Below are positions 1 through 5,733 of a stretch of DNA of 6,592 nucleotides, piece by piece. A program made the position numbers and the translations under genes. The notes under the pieces were generated by a model. That model was not told the origin of the DNA. It did no database searches and saw nothing but the letters and a program-made list of their open reading frames with translations. Each line of letters starts with the position of its first letter. Position 1 is the stretch's first letter. This DNA is from Bacteroidales bacterium (GTDB taxonomy: Bacteria; Bacteroidota; Bacteroidia; Bacteroidales; FEN-979), in the NCBI GenBank assembly GCA_016926765.1, contig JAFGNY010000399.1, positions 1 through 6,592 of the forward strand, in the 5' to 3' direction.

Positions 1-1074
1 AAAGAGTTCTTTTTCATTAGAGGTACCGGCGAATGTATATCCCCTGCTTTTATTTCCTCCCCTTGCAGCAAACTCCCACTGGGCTTCGGTAGGAAGCCGG
101 TATTGTTTTCCGGTTAGCTGGTTGAGCTTGCGAATGAACTCTTGCACATCCGCCCAGTAAACGTTTTCCACAGGACAGTTGTCACAACCTGAGAAGTAGC
201 TTGGATTACTTCCCATCACAGCCCGCCACTGCTTTTGGGTTACTTCATACTTTCCAATATAGAATCCGTCGAGGGTCACGGTATGAACCGGTTTTTCATC
301 GTCATCGCCTTCGTTGCTGCCCATCTGGAAGGTTCCGCCTTCGACGTAGACCATTTCGATTTCGGGAATTATAGCTCCTTCACACTCTTTAATTTCCTGA
401 TTGATGAGATTTTTTTCTTCTTCCGTGATTGTAATATTATCTAAGATCTTGTTATATAATATAATGGCTTCTTCGTATAAACCAGCAGTTTGTTTCTGAA
501 CAGCCGACTGATAATCCCACACTTTCCGGCACTCTTGGATTTGCGTTCGCACAGTGTTCTTTTCAGTATAGGGTATTCTGCTGATATTCAGCGCTTCATT
601 GAAATAATTGATAGCGGTTTCGTATTGCTTCCGGTTCTTTGCCTGATAGGCCTTTTTGGTTATCTTTCGGAACTGGCACAGGGCTATCCGGTTCTCCATC
701 TCTTCGCTTCTTTCATATGTTGTTGAAGGATTGTTCTGCACATTCCGGTAGAATGAAATTGCTGCATCGTATTCTTCCTCTTCCAAGGCCTGGCTGGCAA
801 GAGAGAGGTCTTTATTTCCGATGGCCATATAACACTCGCTGATCTTTTTATTTAGATCTTTCTTGTTTTCCGTGGTTGCCAGGGGGCATCCCCTGGCTTT
901 CTGAAACCATTCAATGGCGTTTTGATAGGCGCCGTGATTGAATTCCTTCATACCTTCATTGAAACCCGCTTGCACACAAGGGTCGGAAAATGGCTGGCAA
1001 AAACAAGATGAAATTGAACTCAGCAAATAAAGCTGGAAAATTAAGAAAAATTTGATTTTTAGGAAGTTCATCAT
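1..1074 (-). CDS. TPR-containing lipoprotein with FGE-sulfatase (SUMF1-type) domain, 3' part missing
   Basis: This is an open frame of 358 codons with no stop before the left edge, so the C-terminus lies outside the window. The start is ATGATG at 1074, 12 bases after the kinase stop. Residues 1-23 are a hydrophobic export signal. I-S-S-C at 21-24 fits a lipobox, so the mature protein is probably a lipoprotein anchored through Cys24. Residues about 37-235 are helical TPR-like repeats, with recurring Y..AI..Y/F patterns near 50-59, 102-109, 151-158 and 200-207. From residue 240 an FGE-sulfatase domain begins: MVYVEGGTFQMGS at 241-253, F-Y-I-G-K-Y-E-V-T at 271-279, PVENV at 301-305 and RLPTEAQWEFAARGG at 326-340. 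The family includes sulfatase-activating enzymes, GldJ/GldK-like structural proteins and many non-catalytic ligand binders. The catalytic cysteines of true FGE lie in the missing part, so activity cannot be judged. Inference: periplasmic or outer-membrane sensor or scaffold of the operon. Confidence 0.9.
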   Translation of the reverse strand, partial: MMNFLKIKFFLIFQLYLLSSISSCFCQPFSDPCVQAGFNEGMKEFNHGAYQNAIEWFQKARGCPLATTENKKDLNKKISECYMAIGNKDLSLASQALEEEEYDAAISFYRNVQNNPSTTYERSEEMENRIALCQFRKITKKAYQAKNRKQYETAINYFNEALNISRIPYTEKNTVRTQIQECRKVWDYQSAVQKQTAGLYEEAIILYNKILDNITITEEEKNLINQEIKECEGAIIPEIEMVYVEGGTFQMGSNEGDDDEKPVHTVTLDGFYIGKYEVTQKQWRAVMGSNPSYFSGCDNCPVENVYWADVQEFIRKLNQLTGKQYRLPTEAQWEFAARGGNKSRGYTFAGTSNEKELF

Positions 1075-1086
1075 AAGGTTCAACTA

Positions 1087-3003
1087 TTAGTCCAAAACTA
1101 CTTCGTCCAAGACTATCAATTTCCCATTGTTGTATAAAGGATTCCGTAAAACTGTATCCGTGATCATCTGATAAATTCCGACATTTCCCGGCAAACCCAT
1201 TTGATTCATATACTTTATACTTCTACTGCACTTCGCAACCAAGCTATCCAGTTCAGATCTGCATGCATTGATCTTAAGAAGAGCATGGGATGTATCTCGA
1301 AGAAACAGGAAGGAACGCAGCTTTTTTGCTTCCTCAAACCGCTGCAGGGCATTTAAAAAACCCACTGTTTTATTCATAGTAATGTCATTTATCCTGGCAG
1401 AATGGTCGAAGGCTTTTTCCCCTTCCGAGATTAATTGGTCGTATTTTCGGGTCAGATCCAGGTTGGCCTGAAACCGGTATTTCCCGTCCGGATATTTTTG
1501 AATATACCCGATCAGTTTATCCGTGTCTCCGCTTCCGGCAGCATCCTGATAAAGCTGTTTTTCCGTTTCTGAAAGGTACAGCATCCATCCAAAATAGGCT
1601 GCAACGGGTAAAGCGCAAAGAAGCAGAATGAATAAGGTTCTCCTGATATTTCTCTTTCTCCGCCACCTGATGACTTCCCTCCGGTGAATTCCGCCAGGGA
1701 ATTTGTTCAGGTACTCCCTGCATATTTTTCGAGAAAGCTTGTTTTTGTGCTGGTTCCAGAATTGCGTTTCTGCTTTGGATTCCTCAGGGATTGCAGGAGG
1801 GCTGACGGACAGGATTTCGGTACCCTCATCCTGGGTACCGGGTTGTTTGTCCTCACTGGTTATTTCAGCCTGACACTGCTCTCTGATAATTTCTGTGAGA
1901 CTGCTTACCGCGCTTTGAATCTGATCGCTTGAGGGGTAAGTTGTGATGAATAGCTGATAATCGTCGACAGTATGTTGTTTTACGCATTTTTGCCACTCTT
2001 TATTCTCTTTTTCTGCCCGTTCTGATTCGAGCAGGTTTTGGAGTTTCTGGCCGGCTTGATCGGAGTATCGGCCATTCGGATATTGCCGGAGAAAGTCTTT
2101 CAGTTTTTGAATGGTCATACGTTTGTTCACCTCTTGCCATTGCTGTTCTTCCGGATAGGTTTTCAGGTAGTCAAGGATATCCCTGGCATGGGGAAACCGG
2201 TCTTCCGGTTTTTTCTGAAGGCATTTTTCAATGATTGACCGATAGGGTTCAGGGATATCCTGTAATGCGGGAGGAAGAGGTTCGAGCAGGATTTTTCTCA
2301 TGGTCTCCTCTTTTGATTCGTCTTTTCCTCTTTCAAAAGGCGTTTTACCCGAAAAAAGCTCGTAGAGGATGATACCGAAAGCCCATATATCAATTCGATG
2401 ATCTATTCTTGAATGTTTTGCGCCGAATTGTTCGGGAGCCATATAGGAAGATGTTCCGATATGTTCGGAAAGATAGGCTGCCGAACTGGATTCGATTTCT
2501 TTACTGATGCCGAAATCGGTTATTTTTGGAATGTACCGGCCTTCTTTGTGCTCGATCAGGATGTTGGATGGTTTCAGGTCACGATGAATGATCTTGTTGG
2601 AGTGGAGGCAATGTAATCCTTGCAATATGCCAGTGATAATATCATTACATTTTGGTTCATCTTTTCCTATGGCCTCTTTGTCCATTAGTTTTTGCAGATC
2701 GGCGCCATCAATGTATTCCATCACGGCAACCTGCCGTTTATAGGATCTCTGAAGGTCGTCATGCCCTTCCGTTTCGAAAACATAGTAGTATGCGATCAGG
2801 TTCTCATGCCTGAAGTCCATGATCCTCCTGAATTCCTCCATGATGCTATATCGTTCATATTGCGGGTTTGCCGGATTGGATATCTTGAGCGCCACTACCT
2901 TGTCGATTAGGGTGTCGGTTGCCCTGAACACCTCTCCGAAGTTTCCTTTTCCTAATGAATCACTGATACTGTCGTATTGGAACCTTTTCAGACCTTCAGC
3001 CAT
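1087..3003 (-). CDS. Membrane-spanning Ser/Thr protein kinase (Hanks type) with YP-G repeats
   Basis: Starting at ATG 3003 the protein has 638 residues. A TTG start at 3033 would add ten hydrophobic residues ahead of the kinase fold and is less likely. The kinase domain spans about 10-284 and looks fully active: glycine loop GKGNFGEV (18-25), ATP lysine K40, helix-C Glu at 56/57, HRDLKPSN (140-147), DFG (163-165) and APE (189-191), with a Ser-rich activation loop between the last two. Residues about 296-450 carry three degenerate repeats built around YP-G. A basic patch (RRKRNIRR) then precedes a single membrane helix at about 456-477. This places the kinase in the cytoplasm and the last 160 residues outside, and that outer part begins with a fourth YP-G repeat. 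No PASTA or other named sensor domain is visible in the outer part. The gene lies 37 bases after the caspase stop and 12 bases before the FGE lipoprotein, so all three are probably co-transcribed. Inference: it receives an envelope signal and phosphorylates partners read by the operon's FHA protein. Confidence 0.93.
   Translation of the reverse strand: MAEGLKRFQYDSISDSLGKGNFGEVFRATDTLIDKVVALKISNPANPQYERYSIMEEFRRIMDFRHENLIAYYYVFETEGHDDLQRSYKRQVAVMEYIDGADLQKLMDKEAIGKDEPKCNDIITGILQGLHCLHSNKIIHRDLKPSNILIEHKEGRYIPKITDFGISKEIESSSAAYLSEHIGTSSYMAPEQFGAKHSRIDHRIDIWAFGIILYELFSGKTPFERGKDESKEETMRKILLEPLPPALQDIPEPYRSIIEKCLQKKPEDRFPHARDILDYLKTYPEEQQWQEVNKRMTIQKLKDFLRQYPNGRYSDQAGQKLQNLLESERAEKENKEWQKCVKQHTVDDYQLFITTYPSSDQIQSAVSSLTEIIREQCQAEITSEDKQPGTQDEGTEILSVSPPAIPEESKAETQFWNQHKNKLSRKICREYLNKFPGGIHRREVIRWRRKRNIRRTLFILLLCALPVAAYFGWMLYLSETEKQLYQDAAGSGDTDKLIGYIQKYPDGKYRFQANLDLTRKYDQLISEGEKAFDHSARINDITMNKTVGFLNALQRFEEAKKLRSFLFLRDTSHALLKINACRSELDSLVAKCSRSIKYMNQMGLPGNVGIYQMITDTVLRNPLYNNGKLIVLDEVVLD
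1429..2115 (-). repeat. Four degenerate YP-G protein repeats inside the kinase gene
   Basis: This is a protein-level repeat of roughly 30 residues with the pattern (F/Y)L..YP.G.Y...A...L. Copy 1 (about 2115-2026) contains FLRQYPNGRYSDQA. Copy 2 (about 1968-1880) contains FITTYPSSDQIQSA. Copy 3 (about 1760-1680) contains YLNKFPGGIHRREV. Copy 4 (about 1536-1429) contains YIQKYPDGKYRFQA. Three copies precede the membrane helix and one follows it. Similar helical YP-G units occur in bacterial kinase-, caspase- and FGE-associated proteins. The units are too diverged to be recognised as DNA repeats. Function inferred only: helical spacer or protein-binding arm. Confidence 0.7.
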
Positions 3004-3040
3004 ATGTGCTACGATTAGTATGAAATATAACAATAAAATA

Positions 3041-3808
3041 TCACCAGCACAGCAAAGGAAGATCTTTATCGAAGCTGCCCCATGCCACCGGTATCTGCCT
3101 TCCTTTTGATTCTGTTTTTACTTGTATGTAAAGATATTTATAAAGTTCTTTGACAGAGATTTTACGGTCATTGTTTATATCGCAGGCGCCCCTGAGACCC
3201 TTTAGCAGATAATAGGTAAACAACCCATGTTTCAGATGTGGAAACTCACGGGATATCTGTTCATTACGGGAAGATGCCATAACCAGGACCTGTTTTTTCG
3301 ATCGGGATGATATCTCCTGTGTACCGGGGTTATCATCAGGTCTGTTTTCACGAATGGATCCCGACATGCAGGCATCGGCGATCAGAACCTTTGTTCCGGC
3401 ATTGCTCTTCCGGAAAGCAGATTTGACTTCCTCAAAGGATATCATGGATGCATTTGTACCGGCAGCCTCGTAGGTAAGAAAACAATCCTTATCTCCATGT
3501 CCGGAGAAAAAAAAGAGAATCCGGTCATCCGGTCCTGCTTTGGCAAATAATTTGTTTACCTGCGCCAATACCTGCTTTTTCGTTGCTTGTTTATCTGTCA
3601 GTAAGGTAAGATTACCGGCATCTGTATGTCTTAACAGAACATCATACAGGGCTTTTGCATCCTGATCGCAATATTTCAGGTTCAACCGGTGATTCTCATA
3701 CAGGGAAACACCGACAATCACGGCGAAGATCTTTCCTTTGCCGCAATCGCCGGCGAAAAGCAATCCGGGGAATAACAGGATCATCCATAAACTAATTTGT
3801 CTCCGCAT
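3041..3808 (-). CDS. Exported caspase-fold cysteine protease (peptidase C14) with EF-hand-like loop
   Basis: The chosen start is ATG 3808 (255 residues). It puts a standard signal peptide (MRR, then a hydrophobic run ending LLFAG) at the N-terminus and lies 16 bases after the phosphatase stop. ATG codons at 3835 and 3871 are in frame but overlap the phosphatase gene and put a hydrophilic stretch ahead of the signal. The caspase core begins with KIFAVIVGVSLYE. The catalytic dyad is visible: His104 in FFFSGHGD (codon 3497-3499) and Cys147 in IADACMSGS (codon 3368-3370). An HGLFTYYLL segment, typical of the C-terminal part of the family, follows near residue 194. Residues 210-221 (DINNDRKISVKE) match an EF-hand loop with D, N, D, backbone and Glu ligands at positions 1, 3, 5, 7 and 12, so calcium control is plausible. 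Bacterial C14 enzymes usually cut after Arg or Lys. Export would put the enzyme outside the cytoplasm. The substrate is unknown, and neighbouring periplasmic domains are candidates. Confidence 0.9.
   Translation of the reverse strand: MRRQISLWMILLFPGLLFAGDCGKGKIFAVIVGVSLYENHRLNLKYCDQDAKALYDVLLRHTDAGNLTLLTDKQATKKQVLAQVNKLFAKAGPDDRILFFFSGHGDKDCFLTYEAAGTNASMISFEEVKSAFRKSNAGTKVLIADACMSGSIRENRPDDNPGTQEISSRSKKQVLVMASSRNEQISREFPHLKHGLFTYYLLKGLRGACDINNDRKISVKELYKYLYIQVKTESKGRQIPVAWGSFDKDLPLLCW
3146..3181 (-). other. EF-hand-like calcium-binding loop in the caspase
   Basis: Twelve codons encode D-I-N-N-D-R-K-I-S-V-K-E. Acidic or amide ligands fall at positions 1, 3, 5 and 12, with the customary Ile at 8. 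It follows GLRGAC and precedes LYKYL. Calcium-responsive metacaspases are known, but binding here is inferred from the loop alone, and no paired second EF hand is seen. Confidence 0.6.
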
Positions 3809-3824
3809 GGGATTCCGTGGTGTG

Positions 3825-4892
3825 TTACTGATCATTGACTGACTTTGATACTGTTCCCGCTGCGGGAGCATTTGCCGGTGTTATATTGGGATTGGTTTGA
3901 CTATTGCCCGTGGAATCGTATTGTATAACTTCCTTATTTCCCTCTTTTGAAGAGGAGTTTTTCTGCCTGGGTTTTACTTCCTTTTCATGAGCTGGCGTGA
4001 ATATGATGATCATGAGAAGAATGATTAGCAGAGAAATTAATGCCAAAGATATTTTTACCCAGAATTTCTGAGCCTGAATAAATTCTTTTGCATTCCTGAA
4101 GATGGCAATGAGGTCTCTTTTTTCTGTCGTTTGACCACTGACCTGGTCGATCTGGATCAGGTAGGCAGAGTAATTATCGCGTGAATGCTCCTTGCATCTG
4201 TTGGAGATTTCCTCTGTTTTCCCCTCGTTTGAGAGGTTGCTTCCCAGTATTTCGCACAGGGTGGCATTGCTGATTGCCTCCGATATTCCGTCGGAACAAA
4301 GGAAAAAATAGTCTCCCGGTTGCAGGTCGTCGAGAATGGTAATATCCGGGATTGCCTTTGAAACGGAGTCGCCCTGAATTGCCCTTGTGATCACATTTCT
4401 TTTCGGATGGGTCAGTGCCTCCTCCGGGGTGATGATGTTGTTTTTGACCAGGCTGTTCACCAGCGAATGATCCTCAGTCTGAAATCTGATCTCCCCGTTC
4501 CGGATATGGTAGACACGGCTGTCGCCAATGTGCGCGATGATGGCTTTGTTACCTGAAAAACAACATAAGGTTAGGGTTGTTCCCATTCCTTTTGCATGTG
4601 GATTTTTCACCAGGTATTGATCGAATTGTACCTGGGTATGTCTGACTGCGTTTTGTATGAAGGATTCATCAATTGCTTTTCTCTGATTTGCCTGAAAATA
4701 ACCAGCTATTGTCTTAATAGTTAAATCACTGGCAATTTCTCCTTTTTCTGCTCCGCCGATGCCATCGCACACCATAAAAAGCCTGTCATTTGCCGTAGCA
4801 GCGCTCGTTGCAGGGTATATTGCATCTTCATTATTCTCTCGTTTTCCTTTTTCGCTCAGTCCATTTGGCTTGATAATAGTGATTGCCATCAT
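3825..4892 (-). CDS. PP2C-family Ser/Thr protein phosphatase with C-terminal membrane anchor
   Basis: The protein has 355 residues from ATGATG at 4892, behind an A/T-rich leader and 27 bases after the FHA stop. The PP2C domain covers about 5-250 with all metal-binding acids in place: RENNED (Asp23), VCDGIGG (Asp43), HIGDSR (Asp124), CSDGISE (Asp201) and RDNYSA (Asp239). GMGTT at 102-106 and HPKRNVITRAIQGD at 162-175 match the PrpC/Stp-type bacterial subgroup. Unlike the soluble PrpC-like enzymes, which stop after about 240-250 residues, this one continues through a linker into one strongly hydrophobic helix at about 280-299. A 56-residue tail rich in Ser, Asn, Thr and Pro follows, predicted to lie outside the membrane. 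It presumably removes phosphates placed by the kinase encoded two genes downstream, at the same membrane. Enzyme class is near certain; partner and topology are inferred. Confidence 0.95.
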   Translation of the reverse strand: MMAITIIKPNGLSEKGKRENNEDAIYPATSAATANDRLFMVCDGIGGAEKGEIASDLTIKTIAGYFQANQRKAIDESFIQNAVRHTQVQFDQYLVKNPHAKGMGTTLTLCCFSGNKAIIAHIGDSRVYHIRNGEIRFQTEDHSLVNSLVKNNIITPEEALTHPKRNVITRAIQGDSVSKAIPDITILDDLQPGDYFFLCSDGISEAISNATLCEILGSNLSNEGKTEEISNRCKEHSRDNYSAYLIQIDQVSGQTTEKRDLIAIFRNAKEFIQAQKFWVKISLALISLLIILLMIIIFTPAHEKEVKPRQKNSSSKEGNKEVIQYDSTGNSQTNPNITPANAPAAGTVSKSVNDQ

Positions 4893-4919
4893 AATATATT
4901 ATTGGTAAGGATAAGCTGA

Positions 4920-5423
4920 TTAAGAAGGTGTGATATGTATGGTTGTTTTCCCGATTCTAAGGGTGTCGCCCGGCATCAGAATGGTAATTTCACCTTCCTG
5001 AAGCCTGTAGTCATTGTGAAAAGTACCGTTCTTGCTATTCAGGTCTTTCAGATAATGATTCCACCGTTCATGCGCATCTTTTTTCACCTCTATCCGGGCA
5101 TGCATACGTCCCATGAATTTATCATCCGTACAGATCTGAAGGGTTGCCTGGGATGAATCTGCTTTACGTCCTACAATGTGAATGCCTTCTTTGAGGTTGA
5201 TTTTGGTTTCTGGTTGGTTTCCGGATATTTTCAATGCAGCCGGTTCCAGAAAAACGGGAATATCATGATTGATGGTCGCAGGTAAAATGCGTAACAGGAA
5301 CTCTTTGGGAATGGGATAATTCCGGTGGCAGAACGGACAGGATATTTCCGTTTGATCGGGCCTTAATATTCTTTCGTGAAACTGCAATGTTTTATTGCAC
5401 GATTTGCAATAGATTTGGATCAT
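4920..5423 (-). CDS. Zinc-ribbon FHA-domain protein (phospho-threonine reader)
   Basis: The protein has 167 residues. ATG 5423 lies only 2 bases after the stop of the preceding zinc-ribbon gene, so translational coupling is likely. Residues 5-37 form a zinc ribbon with paired cysteines Cys6/Cys9 and Cys29/Cys32. A linker follows, then an FHA domain from about 73 to 165: IVGRK (83-87), KFMGRMHARIEV (102-113), LKDLNSKNGTFHN (125-137) and PGDTLRIGKTTIHI (151-164). FHA domains bind phospho-threonine peptides; the Gly-Arg and Asn-Gly-Thr elements are intact. The Ser of the usual S-R-x-H motif is Gly105 here, which may weaken or change binding. No membrane segment is seen, so it is cytoplasmic. With kinase and phosphatase in the same operon it is the likely adaptor that reads the phosphorylation state. 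Confidence 0.93.
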   Translation of the reverse strand: MIQIYCKSCNKTLQFHERILRPDQTEISCPFCHRNYPIPKEFLLRILPATINHDIPVFLEPAALKISGNQPETKINLKEGIHIVGRKADSSQATLQICTDDKFMGRMHARIEVKKDAHERWNHYLKDLNSKNGTFHNDYRLQEGEITILMPGDTLRIGKTTIHITPS

Positions 5424-5425
5424 AC

Positions 5426-5716
5426 TTATAACGTTTGCTTACTTTCTTTGAAATTTGCCTGGTACCTGGTATGGCATCTGGGACAGGAAAAAACAAGTGG
5501 TGTTTGGTTTTCATTTTTTTCCTGTACAGGAATCCTCAGAATGACATTGCATTTTTTGCATTTTATGAGTGCGTATTTCAAGGGTCCATTCCCTTCTTTC
5601 AACTGATTCCGCTGGTTGCAATAGGGACAATGGAATGTGGCATGGGCCGGTAATGCACCGAGATCTTTCAGGCGGATAGAAACCTCTTTACCGCAATAAC
5701 TGCATGAAACATTCAT
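5426..5716 (-). CDS. Small tandem zinc-ribbon protein
   Basis: The protein has 96 residues, with ATG 5716 placed 17 bases after the upstream stop. It consists almost entirely of two zinc ribbons: Cys5/Cys8 with Cys30/Cys33, and Cys53/Cys56 with Cys78/Cys81. Both keep the spacing CX2C-X21-CX2C. The ribbons resemble the one at the start of the neighbouring FHA protein, so the two genes probably share an origin or act together. There is no signal peptide, membrane helix or enzymatic domain. Such ribbons can bind protein or nucleic acid; nothing here decides which. Being first of the cytoplasmic genes and coupled to the FHA gene, it may be a binding partner for it. Function is otherwise unknown. 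Confidence 0.85.
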   Translation of the reverse strand: MNVSCSYCGKEVSIRLKDLGALPAHATFHCPYCNQRNQLKEGNGPLKYALIKCKKCNVILRIPVQEKNENQTPLVFSCPRCHTRYQANFKESKQTL

Positions 5717-5733
5717 GGGTACAGATTTTTTGA

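Noticed and set aside
1..360. True sulfatase-maturing formylglycine-generating enzyme.
   Set aside because: No sulfatase gene is nearby, a long TPR region and lipobox precede the domain, and the catalytic residues are outside the window; a non-catalytic FGE-fold role is at least as likely.
1517..1723. Minus-strand frame of 68 codons inside the kinase gene.
   Set aside because: It is an out-of-frame reading of the kinase membrane-helix region with no domain or initiation signal.
1819..1840. Repeated GGTACC hexamers near 1819-1840, considered as an operator or recombination site.
   Set aside because: They are within the kinase reading frame in its low-complexity linker and are too short to be distinguished from chance.
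2194..2214. Perfect 7-bp inverted repeat with a 4-base loop followed by six T on the plus strand, resembling a rho-independent terminator.
   Set aside because: It lies inside the kinase coding region (residues around KKPEDRFPH), on the strand opposite to all genes, with nothing on the plus strand to terminate.
3004..3033. Ten-residue upstream extension of the kinase from a TTG codon.
   Set aside because: A short hydrophobic piece ahead of a cytoplasmic kinase fold is not sensible, and an ATG lies at the natural domain start.
235..3109. Plus-strand open frames of 64-96 codons opposite the kinase and FGE genes.
   Set aside because: They overlap strongly supported minus-strand genes, show no recognisable domains, and are explained as shadow frames.
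3825..5423. Type VI secretion phosphorylation cluster (PpkA/PppA/Fha-like).
   Set aside because: The kinase/phosphatase/FHA trio fits, but no secretion structural gene is visible, and the caspase, zinc ribbons and FGE lipoprotein are not part of that cluster.
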